Program-made: the position numbers and the translations under genes
The notes under the pieces: model-generated
What the model was told of the DNA's origin: nothing
The model's database searches: none
What the model saw: the letters and a program-made list of their open reading frames with translations, nothing else
In this document: piece by piece, positions 24,374 through 32,916 of the stretch
How positions within the stretch are numbered: position 1 is the stretch's first letter
Layout: each line of letters starts with the position of its first letter
Origin: Betaproteobacteria bacterium UBA1934
GTDB taxonomy: Bacteria; Pseudomonadota; Gammaproteobacteria; Burkholderiales; Rhodocyclaceae
Direction of reading: 5' to 3'
Length of the DNA stretch: 64,000 bases
Assembly: GCA_002337055.1 (NCBI GenBank)
Contig: DDFG01000004.1
Coordinates: forward strand, 624,382 to 688,381

Positions 24374-26461
24374 TCAGAATGCAAGGGAAAGGCTGATTTG
24401 TCCATTGAAGCCGGGATCACGGAAACTGAAAGGTAGGTCATATCGGCGGTCGGTCAGGTTGATCAGGTCGACCGTGAGATCCAGTCCGGGTGACAGCGGC
24501 TTCAACAAACGCAGATTGAGTGTGCCGTAATCCCCGAATTTCAGGCGCGATGCACGCGAAGCGCTATCGTAGTACCGCCCGACCCAGTGCGCATAGGTAA
24601 ATACCTTGAACCCGGCGGGTAGGGAAGCCGATACTCCGGCATTCATCAGCGTGCCCGGAGTGAAAGGGATCGAGGTGTCATCCTGGTCACGCACCACGGG
24701 GTTGTCGAGACGAGTTTGAGTCCGCGTCAGGTTGGCAAACCAGGCGACATCCGTCGTGATCGCCTGATTCCAATCCAGTTCGATACCTTGGGCGCGGGCC
24801 TTCCCGGCGTTTTCAGAACGCGATTGCGAAGGATCGGCACTTACAATGCTGCTGACAATTGCATTTGAAATACGGTTGTCGAAAAGCCGCACGCCGAACG
24901 TCGCCGTTGCAAGCGGCTGCCAGTCGATACCCAAGTCAATGCCAGTCCCGCTTTCGGGTTTCAGGGCAGGATTGGCCAACTCCCCGCTGGCATTGGGTAA
25001 ATTCACCGTACCGCCGATCTGTTTAGCCGCTGGCGGCATGAAACTCGTCCCTGCATTGGCATAAATAGCCAGCGCCGGCGCCAAACGATAGCGCGCACCC
25101 AAGCTCCAGAGCGTTTTTTCCCACTTCGCACTGCGAACGGCGGGCGCATTGCCGCCGAGCAACATGTAGTCATGTTGAACTTTGTTGCGCCGCAGCCCAC
25201 CCCGGAAGACCCAATCGCCCCAGTGCCATTTCTCCTGGATAAAGAAACCTGTCGATTCCGCCGATGCGTCGTTCCGCCGCATCTGTGCGTCAAGCGGACT
25301 CCGCTCGATCACCCAGTAATGCACAGTTTGCCGGTCAGCGCCCAAGGTCAGCAGGCTTTCCTGCCCATGCAGGTAGCTGAAGGTCAAATCCATCGGCCGG
25401 ATGATCTGGCGTGTTCGTTCGGTGTGTGTGAACGCCAGACTCGTCGGGTAGTCGTCATTTGCGTAAGACCGGTCATAATGCCGCTGCCCGATCTTGAACT
25501 GGAGATTCCAGTTCTCCGTAAAGGCGTTGTTGTAGGCCAGGTTGAGGGTGTCATACCGGTGATCGAAATCGCGGTTCGGCCGGCCCAGCGTGCCGTCGTG
25601 GCGCGTTTCCTGCACGAAAACCGAGAGGGTGTGATCAGCACGCCCGAGAGCAAGCCCGGCGCGAGCAAACCACTTGGTCTTGGTGTATTCGGGCGACCTT
25701 GTCGTTTGCAACCAACTGCCAGCTTCGCCCACTTGCGTGTAGTCAGCCTGATCGGCGCTGACCCCGACCATATAGCTTAAAGCCCCTTCGCCACCCTGGC
25801 GGTAAAGCTGGGCGAAGCGGCCTCCGCACGAACCCAACCCCATCGTGGCGCGGGTCAGCGGCTGATCGATCCGCGATTTCAAGATGAAATTGGTCGTGCC
25901 GGCCAGCGGCGTGGCATTGCCGACGAAATCCATACTGAGATAGTTCGAGTAGAGAACCGACGCCGGCCCTTTCTGAATTTCAACCCGCTCGATGGCCGCC
26001 AGTTCAAGGCTCATCGCATCGACAAATGAATCCATCGGCAGGCCGTCGAGCAGATAGCTGTTGTATTTCGGCCCAAGGCCGGCGTAGGAACCCCAATTGG
26101 CGTCATTGCGCGACAGCACGTTGACGAACTGCCCGGAAACATACATCGACAGGTCCGCCAGATTACGGTTGAGCGTCGGTTGACGCTCGATATCGTCTTG
26201 TCGCAACACGGCGATCCTCTGGGTCACGCTGTCGCGCGATTGCGCGATCTTGGTATCGGTTACCACGACATCGGCAAGGTCGTTCAGGCTGAATTGATCG
26301 ACCAGACGCACGAGCGACAACCCTCCCGCCGACTCGTCCGTATTCGCCCATACCGATGTGGCAAAATGGGTTCCCGGCACAAAGAGTGCCACTCCAACCA
26401 ACGCCGAAAGTCGCTTTCCCCCGAGCATCGTATTCAGACTACTCAATTTAGTGGTATTCAT
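24374..26461 (-). CDS. TonB-dependent outer membrane receptor
   Basis: The product of about 695 residues has a signal peptide ending near SVWA, then an N-terminal plug (about 55-190) with VVVTDTKIAQSRDSV and the RVEIQKGPASVLYS block. A long beta-barrel follows and ends in GFNGQISLSLAF, a typical outer-membrane C terminus with terminal Phe. The plug contains no obvious siderophore or vitamin signature, and no TonB, ExbBD or periplasmic binding protein is nearby, so the ligand is unknown. Tandem ATGs (26464, 26461) and one at 26428 are possible starts. Its promoter must lie in or across the divergent acetyltransferase gene, whose start is only 13-16 bases away. Confidence 0.9.
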   Translation of the reverse strand: MNTTKLSSLNTMLGGKRLSALVGVALFVPGTHFATSVWANTDESAGGLSLVRLVDQFSLNDLADVVVTDTKIAQSRDSVTQRIAVLRQDDIERQPTLNRNLADLSMYVSGQFVNVLSRNDANWGSYAGLGPKYNSYLLDGLPMDSFVDAMSLELAAIERVEIQKGPASVLYSNYLSMDFVGNATPLAGTTNFILKSRIDQPLTRATMGLGSCGGRFAQLYRQGGEGALSYMVGVSADQADYTQVGEAGSWLQTTRSPEYTKTKWFARAGLALGRADHTLSVFVQETRHDGTLGRPNRDFDHRYDTLNLAYNNAFTENWNLQFKIGQRHYDRSYANDDYPTSLAFTHTERTRQIIRPMDLTFSYLHGQESLLTLGADRQTVHYWVIERSPLDAQMRRNDASAESTGFFIQEKWHWGDWVFRGGLRRNKVQHDYMLLGGNAPAVRSAKWEKTLWSLGARYRLAPALAIYANAGTSFMPPAAKQIGGTVNLPNASGELANPALKPESGTGIDLGIDWQPLATATFGVRLFDNRISNAIVSSIVSADPSQSRSENAGKARAQGIELDWNQAITTDVAWFANLTRTQTRLDNPVVRDQDDTSIPFTPGTLMNAGVSASLPAGFKVFTYAHWVGRYYDSASRASRLKFGDYGTLNLRLLKPLSPGLDLTVDLINLTDRRYDLPFSFRDPGFNGQISLSLAF

Positions 26462-26476
26462 CATAAGCGAAATCTC

Positions 26477-26893
26477 ATGCACATTCGACCCTTTTGCGAA
26501 CCGGATACCTCTTCTGTCGTTGCATTGTGGCGAGCCTGCGACCTGCTTCGTCCCTGGAACGACCCTTGGAAGGACATCAAGCGCAAGCTGGCCGTCCAGC
26601 GCGAGTTATTTCTGGTTGGCGAACTTGATAGCGACATCGTGGCGTCGGCGATGGCGGGCTATGACGGCCATCGGGGCTGGATCAACTACCTTGCGGTTGC
26701 CCCCTCGTGCCGCCGGCAGGGCCTGGCGGGCATGATGGTGAATGCATTGGCGACGAAGCTTGCCGAGCTCGGCTGCCCCAAGCTCAATCTACAGGTGCGT
26801 GCCGGCAACACCGACGCCGTAGCGTTCTATCGCAGCCTGGGTTTCACAGAAGACGCCACGATCTCGATGGGCAAGCGCCTGATCGCAGATTGA
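26477..26893 (+). CDS. GNAT-family acetyltransferase (YpeA-like)
   Basis: The 138-residue protein shows a GNAT core with NYLAVAPSCRRQGLAGMMV as the acetyl-CoA pyrophosphate loop (R-R-Q-G-L-A) and the C-terminal FYRSLGFTED block. N-terminal MHIRPFCEPDTSSVVALWRAC and overall length fit the YpeA group. ATG 26477 is chosen on this basis; no strong ribosome binding site is present. The gene is divergent from the TonB receptor gene and its stop lies four bases from the end of the Nif3 gene. The acetylated substrate is unknown. Confidence 0.85.
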   Translation: MHIRPFCEPDTSSVVALWRACDLLRPWNDPWKDIKRKLAVQRELFLVGELDSDIVASAMAGYDGHRGWINYLAVAPSCRRQGLAGMMVNALATKLAELGCPKLNLQVRAGNTDAVAFYRSLGFTEDATISMGKRLIAD

Positions 26894-26897
26894 TCAC

Positions 26898-27644
26898 TCA
26901 CACCGGGTTGTCGATATCGACAAACTCGCAGTGAAGGCCCAGTTCGGTCGCCAAATGCCCGGCCAGCGCGGCAACACCCCAGCGTTCAGTCGCGTGGTGA
27001 CCACAGGCGATATAGGCGACGCCCGATTCGCGCGCCAGATGAACCGTCTGCTCGGAAATCTCCCCGGAGAGAAAGACATCGGCGCCCAGTGCAATCGCTT
27101 GCTCGAGGTAGCTCTGCGCACCGCCGGAACACCAGGCCAGACGCACCGCACGGCGGCCGTCGTCGCCGATCAGCATGGGTATGCGCCCCAACACGCTGCC
27201 CAGGCGGGCCGCCAATTGGCCGACACTTTCTTCCTGGCCGTTCAAGCCCCACCAGCCCATCGCCTGATCGCCGAAGCGCCCCTTGGGCTGCCAGTTCAGG
27301 CGGCGTGCCCATTGTGCGTTGTTGCCCAGATCGGGATGCGCATCGAGCGGCAGATGATAAGCCAGCAGACTGATATCGTGGCTCAGCAGCGACGCCAGCC
27401 GGCGTTTGCGAATGCCCGTAACCCGGCCGTCCTCGCCCCGCCAGAACCAGCCGTGATGCACCAGAATGGCATCAGCATGAACGGCGATGGCATGGTCGAT
27501 CAGCGCCTGACTGGCGGTAACGCCCGCCACCATGCGGGAAATGGAGTCACGTCCTTCCACTTGCAGGCCATTTGGGCAATAATCGCGGAAGTTTTGAATT
27601 TCAAGCAGTTGGTCGATATAAGTGGCCAATTTCTCGGGTGTCAT
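26898..27644 (-). CDS. Nif3-like dinuclear metal centre protein
   Basis: The 248-residue protein belongs to the NIF3/YbgI (DUF34) family. Metal ligands are visible in ILVHHGWFWR, HLPLDAHPDLGNN, and the C-terminal CGHHATERWG with a GEISEQT block. The start MTPEKLATYIDQLL fits the family. Members form toroidal hexamers; a role in GTP cyclohydrolase-like or tRNA metabolism has been discussed, but function is unsettled. In betaproteobacteria this gene is commonly next to an HtrA-type protease and petABC. Here the protease is divergent with 11 bases between start codons, and petA is absent. Confidence 0.9.
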   Translation of the reverse strand: MTPEKLATYIDQLLEIQNFRDYCPNGLQVEGRDSISRMVAGVTASQALIDHAIAVHADAILVHHGWFWRGEDGRVTGIRKRRLASLLSHDISLLAYHLPLDAHPDLGNNAQWARRLNWQPKGRFGDQAMGWWGLNGQEESVGQLAARLGSVLGRIPMLIGDDGRRAVRLAWCSGGAQSYLEQAIALGADVFLSGEISEQTVHLARESGVAYIACGHHATERWGVAALAGHLATELGLHCEFVDIDNPV

Positions 27645-27655
27645 CGGATCTATCC

Positions 27656-28813
27656 ATGCAAAGGTTGTGGCTGATTTTTGCACAAACCGTCACGATTGCG
27701 GTGGCGATCCTGTTCGTGGTCTCCACGCTCAGGCCGGAATGGCTTGGCAGGCGCCCCTCAACCGCGGTGGTTCAGGAAGCGGCGCCCGGCCCGACCGGAG
27801 AAGAGAATGCCAGACCGACCAACTCTTTCCGTGAAGCGGCCCGCAAGGCGCTCCCGGCGGTCGTGCACATCTACACGACCCAGGAAATCAAACAACCGCG
27901 CCATCCGCTGCTCGACGATCCAATCTTTCGCCATTTCTTTGGCGACCGTTTCGACGGTGGGTCGCAAAAAAGCGCCGGTCTGGGTTCGGGCGTAGTCGTC
28001 ACTCCCAACGGCTTTATTCTGACAAATTTCCACGTCATCGAAGCAGCCAGCGACATCGAGGTCGCGTTGAACGATGGCAGCACTCACAAAGCCAAGGTCG
28101 TCGGCAGCGACCCCGAATCGGATCTGGCCGTGCTTCGTATCAAGGCCGACAAGCTGCCCGCCATCACCTTTGGTCAGATGGAGAACCTGCGAGTGGGCGA
28201 TGTCGTGCTCGCCATCGGCAACCCGTTCGGCGTCGGCCAAACGGTCACCATGGGCATCGTTTCCGCGCTGGGCCGCTCGCACCTGGGTATCAACACGTTC
28301 GAGAACTTCATCCAGACCGATGCCGCCATCAATCCGGGCAATTCGGGGGGCGCTCTGATCGATACCGCCGGCAACCTGGTCGGCATCAATACCGCCATCT
28401 ACTCGCGCACCGGCGGCTCGCAGGGTATCGGCTTCGCGATTCCGGTCTCGAGCGCCAAGACCATCATGGAGCAGATTATCCAGAACGGCACGGTGATTCG
28501 CGGCTGGATCGGCGTCGAGGCACAGGAAATCACGCCCGAACTGGCCGAAAGCTTCAATCTGCCGGCCACCGACGGCGCCCTGATTGCCGGCATCGTACGC
28601 GGCAGCCCGGCCGATCTCGCAGGCATCAAGCCCGGCGACGTGCTGCTTGCCGTTCAGGGTAAACCGGTCAAGGACCCGCAGGTGATGCTCGACCTGATCG
28701 CCGCTCTGAAACCTGAAGACAAGGCCAATTTCCGATTGCGCCGTGACAAGAACATTGTCGAAATTCCGGTCAAGATCGGCAAACGCCCGGCCCTGAAGCG
28801 TAGCGAAGAATAG
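27656..28813 (+). CDS. Periplasmic HtrA-family serine protease (DegS/AlgW-like)
   Basis: The 385-residue protein has one N-terminal membrane anchor (about 5-23), a trypsin-like domain and a single PDZ domain (about 280-370). Catalytic residues are His in LTNFHVIEA, Asp in SDLAVLRI and Ser in NPGNSGGALI. A single PDZ and an uncleaved anchor resemble DegS/AlgW, which trigger the sigma-E envelope stress response by cutting RseA-type anti-sigma factors. In betaproteobacteria the equivalent is often called HtrA or DegQ, so the exact role is inferred. It heads a plus-strand pair with a glutamine amidotransferase gene 12 bases downstream. Confidence 0.92.
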   Translation: MQRLWLIFAQTVTIAVAILFVVSTLRPEWLGRRPSTAVVQEAAPGPTGEENARPTNSFREAARKALPAVVHIYTTQEIKQPRHPLLDDPIFRHFFGDRFDGGSQKSAGLGSGVVVTPNGFILTNFHVIEAASDIEVALNDGSTHKAKVVGSDPESDLAVLRIKADKLPAITFGQMENLRVGDVVLAIGNPFGVGQTVTMGIVSALGRSHLGINTFENFIQTDAAINPGNSGGALIDTAGNLVGINTAIYSRTGGSQGIGFAIPVSSAKTIMEQIIQNGTVIRGWIGVEAQEITPELAESFNLPATDGALIAGIVRGSPADLAGIKPGDVLLAVQGKPVKDPQVMLDLIAALKPEDKANFRLRRDKNIVEIPVKIGKRPALKRSEE

Positions 28814-28825
28814 AGGTTTTTCTGA

Positions 28826-29632
28826 ATGTGCCAACTGCTCGGCATGAACTGCAATGTTCCCACCGACATCTGTTTCTCATTCACCGGCTTTCAGGCGCGG
28901 GGCGGTGTGACCGATGTGCATCGCGATGGATGGGGAATCGCGTTCTTCGAGGAAAAGGGCGTACGCCTTTTTCTCGACCCTCAACCTTCCTGCGTTTCAC
29001 AGATTGCTGAACTGGTACGCGCCTACCCGATCCGCTCGCTGAATGTGATTGCTCATATTCGCAAGGCAACGCAGGGCGCGGTCAGCCTGGAAAACACACA
29101 CCCTTTCATGCGCGAACTATGGGGACGATACTGGATCTTTGCACACAACGGCAATCTGGAAAACTTTGCGCCACCGCTTTCCGGCGCCTTTATGCCCGTC
29201 GGAACCACCGATTCGGAACGCGCGTTCTGTTGGGTACTTGACCGCTTGCGCGCGCGGTTCGGTCAATGCCCTCCCCCGCCCGACGAGCTTTTTGACACGC
29301 TCCACGACCTGTCGACAACGCTAAGTCAGCATGGCGCCTGCAATTACCTGCTCTCCAACGGCGAACGCCTGTTCGCGCATTGTTCGACGGCCCTCGCCTA
29401 CATTGTGCGATGTGCGCCCTTTGCAGCCGCACACCTGAAAGATCAGGACGTCACCGTCGACTTCAACGACCTGACGACGCCCAACGACCGCGTCGCGGTC
29501 ATCGCTACCCAACCGCTCACCGACAACGAGGCCTGGCACGTCATGCCACCGGGCACATTGTGGTGTTTCGAGGAGGGTCAACCCGTTCGCCAACAGACCA
29601 CCGGCGTGGCCGGGCAAGTCATTCAGTCCTGA
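28826..29632 (+). CDS. Class II glutamine amidotransferase (YafJ-like)
   Basis: The 268-residue protein starts MCQLLGMNC; removal of Met exposes Cys2, the N-terminal nucleophile of class II (Ntn) glutamine amidotransferases. Further blocks are VHRDGWGIAFF, AHIRKATQGAVSLENTHPF and WIFAHNGNL, as in the YafJ/GATase_6 group. There is no attached synthetase domain, so the acceptor of the released ammonia is unknown. It is 12 bases after the protease gene, and its last ten bases overlap the end of convergent tatC. Confidence 0.88.
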   Translation: MCQLLGMNCNVPTDICFSFTGFQARGGVTDVHRDGWGIAFFEEKGVRLFLDPQPSCVSQIAELVRAYPIRSLNVIAHIRKATQGAVSLENTHPFMRELWGRYWIFAHNGNLENFAPPLSGAFMPVGTTDSERAFCWVLDRLRARFGQCPPPPDELFDTLHDLSTTLSQHGACNYLLSNGERLFAHCSTALAYIVRCAPFAAAHLKDQDVTVDFNDLTTPNDRVAVIATQPLTDNEAWHVMPPGTLWCFEEGQPVRQQTTGVAGQVIQS

Positions 29633-30372
29633 ACGGTATTTTTGGCGACGTCGCGGATGACCAGAATCGACGCCAGAATACCCAATTCGTAGAGCAGACA
29701 CATCGGGATCGCCAGGGCCAGTTGCGAAACCACGTCCGGCGGGGTCACCACCGCCGCGACCACAAATGCCCCGACAATGAAATAGGCACGCCATTCGCGC
29801 AGGCGGACCACATCGACGAGCCCCATGCTGACCATGACCACCAGGGCCACGGGCACCTCAAAGGCAAGGCCGAAAGCCACGAACATAGTCAGCACGAAGG
29901 ACAGATAGGCTTCAATATCAGGTGCGGGGGTAATACTCTTGGGCGCAAAGCTAGAAATGAAGCTAAAGACCTGACCAAACACAAAGTAATAGCAGAACGC
30001 CATGCCAGCCATGAACAGTACTGTGCTTGCGACGATCAACGGCAACCCCAGCCGCTTTTCATGCGCGTACAGACCAGGCGCGACAAAGGCCCAGGCCTGA
30101 TAAAGCACGAAGGGCAGGGCAACGACAAAGGCGACCATGCTGGTTACCTTCAGGGGCACCATGAATGGCGTGATGACGCCGATCGCCACCATCTTTGTGC
30201 CTTCCGGCAAGGCGGCGGTCAAAGGCAGCGCCAGCCAGTCGTAGATCACGCCGGGGCCAGGATATACGCACAACGCGCCAAACACGATACCGATTGCCAG
30301 CAGCGAGCGGATCAAGCGTGTGCGCAACTCGATCAGGTGTGAAATGAAGGATTCTTCGGAAGATTCGCTCAT
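29623..30372 (-). CDS. tatC: Sec-independent protein translocase subunit TatC
   Basis: The 249-residue protein has six membrane helices and the conserved N-terminal SHLIELRTRLIRSL with the signal-recognising Glu. YQAWAFVAPGLYAHEKR forms the conserved periplasmic and cytoplasmic loop region, and VVTPPDVVSQ comes before the last helices. With TatB it is the receptor for twin-arginine signal peptides. The start overlaps the tatB stop by ATGA. Confidence 0.97.
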   Translation of the reverse strand: MSESSEESFISHLIELRTRLIRSLLAIGIVFGALCVYPGPGVIYDWLALPLTAALPEGTKMVAIGVITPFMVPLKVTSMVAFVVALPFVLYQAWAFVAPGLYAHEKRLGLPLIVASTVLFMAGMAFCYYFVFGQVFSFISSFAPKSITPAPDIEAYLSFVLTMFVAFGLAFEVPVALVVMVSMGLVDVVRLREWRAYFIVGAFVVAAVVTPPDVVSQLALAIPMCLLYELGILASILVIRDVAKNTVQD

Positions 30373-30776
30373 GCTTTCGGCGGTTCCGGCAGGCTGCCGA
30401 CTGCGGTCTCGCCGACCGGTGCCGAAGGCAGCGCAGGCGAGACCTCGTGCGCCGTCACCGCCTGCTGGGCAGTCTGTTCAAGGTCGGCCAGCGCGTTCTC
30501 GGCGGGCGACACAAAGGCAGCACGCGCCGCATCGACCTCGCGGCGAAAGTTGTCCCGAAAGTCGCTGGCCGCATCGGTCACCTGGTTTTGCAACTTTTTC
30601 AACTCATCCAGTTCGATTTCACGGCGTATATCGGCCTTTACGTCGCCGACGTAACGCTGCGCCCGCCCGAGCAGATGCCCGACCGTGCGCGCCACACGCG
30701 GCAGACGCTCCGGGCCGATAACAACCAGCGCAACCACGCCGATCACAGCCAGTTCGGAAAAACTGATATCGAACAT
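30369..30776 (-). CDS. tatB: Sec-independent protein translocase subunit TatB
   Basis: The 135-residue protein begins MFDISFSELAVIGVVALVVI, then GPERLPRVARTVGHLLGRAQRY, the typical TatB anchor, hinge and amphipathic helix. A long charged helix (about 45-95) and a Pro/Ala-rich tail follow. It partners TatC in substrate recognition. It lies 52 bases after tatA and overlaps tatC by four bases. Confidence 0.96.
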   Translation of the reverse strand: MFDISFSELAVIGVVALVVIGPERLPRVARTVGHLLGRAQRYVGDVKADIRREIELDELKKLQNQVTDAASDFRDNFRREVDAARAAFVSPAENALADLEQTAQQAVTAHEVSPALPSAPVGETAVGSLPEPPKA

Positions 30777-30828
30777 GCCAGTTGTTGAAGAATGACCTGA
30801 CGGCGGCGCTCTCGACCGCCCGTCCGTC

Positions 30829-31068
30829 TTACTTCTTCACCTCGACGTCGATGGTTTGCCCACCTGGAGTCTGCTGCCCCTGCGGCACCTGCAAGGGCGC
30901 GCTTTCGGCAGGTTTTGCGGCGGCGTCGTTACCTTCCTTGATGCCATCCTTGAAACCCTTGACGGCACCGCCAAGGTCCTGGCCGATGTTGCGCAGCTTC
31001 TTCGTGCCGAACACGAGCACGACGATCAGCAAAACGATCAGCCAGTGCCAGATACTGATGCTTCCCAT
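30829..31068 (-). CDS. tatA: Sec-independent protein translocase subunit TatA
   Basis: The 79-residue protein starts MGSISIWHWLIVLLIVVLVF, then GTKKLRNIGQDLGGAVKGFKDGIKEG, the short anchor, FGTKKLR hinge and amphipathic helix of TatA. The tail is unstructured. It oligomerises to form the translocation pore. The gene is 12 bases after hinT in the his-hinT-tat run. Confidence 0.97.
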   Translation of the reverse strand: MGSISIWHWLIVLLIVVLVFGTKKLRNIGQDLGGAVKGFKDGIKEGNDAAAKPAESAPLQVPQGQQTPGGQTIDVEVKK

Positions 31069-31080
31069 GCCACTTCTCCT

Positions 31081-31428
31081 TCAATGCTTGAGCATCGGGC
31101 CGACCGGATCGGGGCCGCCGACGATGTGGGCGTGCAAATGAAACACCTCCTGGCCGCCCACGCGCCCGGTGTTGATGATGACGCGAAAACCGTCCGGACT
31201 GCCCGCCGCAGCCGCCAGATCATGCGCCTTAGCAAGCATCTTGCCGAGTATCGGCACGTCTTCCGGCGTGACCTCAGCCAAGGAAACGATGTGCTTGCGC
31301 GGAATCACCAGCAAGTGCACCGGTCGTTGCGGATAGATGTCGCGGAAGGCAACAATGTCTTCGTCCTCGAATACCTTGCCGGCAGGAATATGGCCGCCGG
31401 CGATCTTGCAAAAGATGCAATCGCTCAT
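31081..31428 (-). CDS. hinT: HIT-family purine nucleoside phosphoramidase (HinT)
   Basis: The 115-residue protein has CIFCKIAGG at the N terminus and the histidine triad HLHAHIVGG near 97-105. Length and motifs fit HinT, which hydrolyses adenosine 5'-phosphoramidates and aminoacyl-adenylates. It overlaps the hisE stop by one base (TGATG). The position between hisE and tatA is common in betaproteobacteria. Confidence 0.96.
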   Translation of the reverse strand: MSDCIFCKIAGGHIPAGKVFEDEDIVAFRDIYPQRPVHLLVIPRKHIVSLAEVTPEDVPILGKMLAKAHDLAAAAGSPDGFRVIINTGRVGGQEVFHLHAHIVGGPDPVGPMLKH

Positions 31429-31757
31429 CAGGCGCCCCGCGATTTTTTCTCGTCGATGCCCGAGATGCCCTCGCGGCGACGGAACTCGAGCAGGACGTCG
31501 TCAATGGTCAGATCGTAGAAGGCCAGCAGCACCATCGTGTGATACACCACGTCCGTCGCTTCGCGGACGATATGCAACTGGCTGCCTTCCTTGCCGGCGA
31601 TGATCAACTCGGCGCATTCCTCACCGATCTTCTTGAGGATGGAATCCGGGCCCTTGGCAAAAAGCTGAGCCGTATAGGACGTCTCCGGACTCGCGCTGCG
31701 GCGCGCCGTCAGGGTTTCGGAGACACGTTGCAACACTTCGTGGATCGGCATGTTCAT
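31428..31757 (-). CDS. hisE: Phosphoribosyl-ATP pyrophosphatase HisE
   Basis: The 109-residue enzyme hydrolyses PR-ATP to PR-AMP in step two of histidine synthesis. The MazG-like core ILKKIGEECAELIIAGKEG and EATDVVYHTMVLLA supply Mg-binding acidic residues. ATG 31757 is chosen because it overlaps the hisI stop by ATGA and gives the family-like N terminus MNMPIHEVLQRVSETL. Confidence 0.95.
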   Translation of the reverse strand: MNMPIHEVLQRVSETLTARRSASPETSYTAQLFAKGPDSILKKIGEECAELIIAGKEGSQLHIVREATDVVYHTMVLLAFYDLTIDDVLLEFRRREGISGIDEKKSRGA

Positions 31758-32158
31758 TTTGCGTAAATCTCCTTCGGGTCCTTGATCACCGGGTCGACAG
31801 GCGCCCAGCGTTCGCCTTGCAATTCGCTGAAGAAGCAACTCTCGCGGCCGGTATGGCAAGCCATGCCGCCAATCTGCTCAATGGCGAGCAACAGCACATC
31901 GCCATCGCAATCGGTACGCAGGCTCCGCACGTTCTGGACATGCCCCGACTCTTCGCCTTTTCGCCACAAGCGCTGCCGCGAACGCGACCAGTATACCGCG
32001 TTGCCGGTACGCACCGTCTCTTCCAGCGAAGCGCGATTCATCCAGGCGAACATCAGCACGCGGTTGCTGCCGGCATCCTGCGCGATGGCAGGAATAAGGC
32101 CGTCCGCATCCCATTTCAAGGCGTCCAGCCAGGGCAATACAGGGTCGAGATCGCTCAC
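31754..32158 (-). CDS. hisI: Phosphoribosyl-AMP cyclohydrolase HisI
   Basis: The 134-residue enzyme opens the purine ring of PR-AMP. Conserved blocks are MFAWMNRASLEET, AVYWSRSRQRLWRKGEESGH with the zinc and magnesium site, TDCDGDVLLL and CHTGRESCFF. It is separate from hisE, as is usual outside enterics. Both ends overlap neighbours by four bases (hisF upstream, hisE downstream). Confidence 0.97.
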   Translation of the reverse strand: MSDLDPVLPWLDALKWDADGLIPAIAQDAGSNRVLMFAWMNRASLEETVRTGNAVYWSRSRQRLWRKGEESGHVQNVRSLRTDCDGDVLLLAIEQIGGMACHTGRESCFFSELQGERWAPVDPVIKDPKEIYAK

Positions 32159-32916
32159 AGGCGCACCTCTATGCCGCGAGCGCGCATGTGCTCCTTGACC
32201 TGCCGCACGGTGTATTCACCAAAGTGAAAGATCGAGGCGGCCAGCACGGCATCGGCATGGCCCTGATCGACGCCATCGGCCAGATGATCGAGATTGCCGA
32301 CGCCCCCCGAGGCAATAACGGGAATGCCGACTGCCTCGGAAACGGCGCGTGTCAGCGCAAGATCGAAACCGGCCTTGGTGCCGTCGCGATCCATGCTAGT
32401 CAGCAGAATCTCGCCGGCGCCCAGTGCCTCAACCTGCCGCGCCCAGGCGATGGCGTCGAGCCCGGTATCTTGCCGCCCGCCATGCGTAAAGACGTGCCAG
32501 GCGCCCGGCCCGGTGGCCTTCGCATCAATGGCGACGACAATACACTGTGATCCGACCTTGCCGCTGGCTTCGGCCACCAGTTCGGGGTGCTGCACGGCGG
32601 CGGTATTCATCGAGACCTTGTCGGCGCCGGCGTTCAACAGACGCCTGACATCCGCGACCGAGCGCACGCCTCCACCGACAGTGAGTGGAATGAAGACCTG
32701 CTCGGCGCAGGCTTCGACAATATGCAGAATGATGTCGCGCTGGTCTGAAGAAGCAGTGATGTCAAGAAAAGTCACCTCGTCGGCGCCCTGCTCGTCATAG
32801 CGGCGTGCGATCTCCACCGGGTCGCCGGCATCGCGCAGATCCACAAAGTTGGTTCCCTTGACGACCCGACCGGCCGTCACATCCAGACATGGGATGATGC
32901 GTTTGGCGAGCGTCAC
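32155..32916 (-). CDS. hisF: Imidazole glycerol phosphate synthase subunit HisF
   Basis: The 253-residue cyclase subunit has a beta-alpha barrel starting LAKRIIPCLDVTAGRVVKG with the catalytic Asp. Phosphate-binding loops ...GGVRSV and IASGGVGNLDHL and the second catalytic Asp in TSMDRDGTKAGFD are present. With HisH it makes IGP and AICAR. It overlaps hisA and hisI by four bases each. Confidence 0.98.
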   Translation of the reverse strand: MTLAKRIIPCLDVTAGRVVKGTNFVDLRDAGDPVEIARRYDEQGADEVTFLDITASSDQRDIILHIVEACAEQVFIPLTVGGGVRSVADVRRLLNAGADKVSMNTAAVQHPELVAEASGKVGSQCIVVAIDAKATGPGAWHVFTHGGRQDTGLDAIAWARQVEALGAGEILLTSMDRDGTKAGFDLALTRAVSEAVGIPVIASGGVGNLDHLADGVDQGHADAVLAASIFHFGEYTVRQVKEHMRARGIEVRL

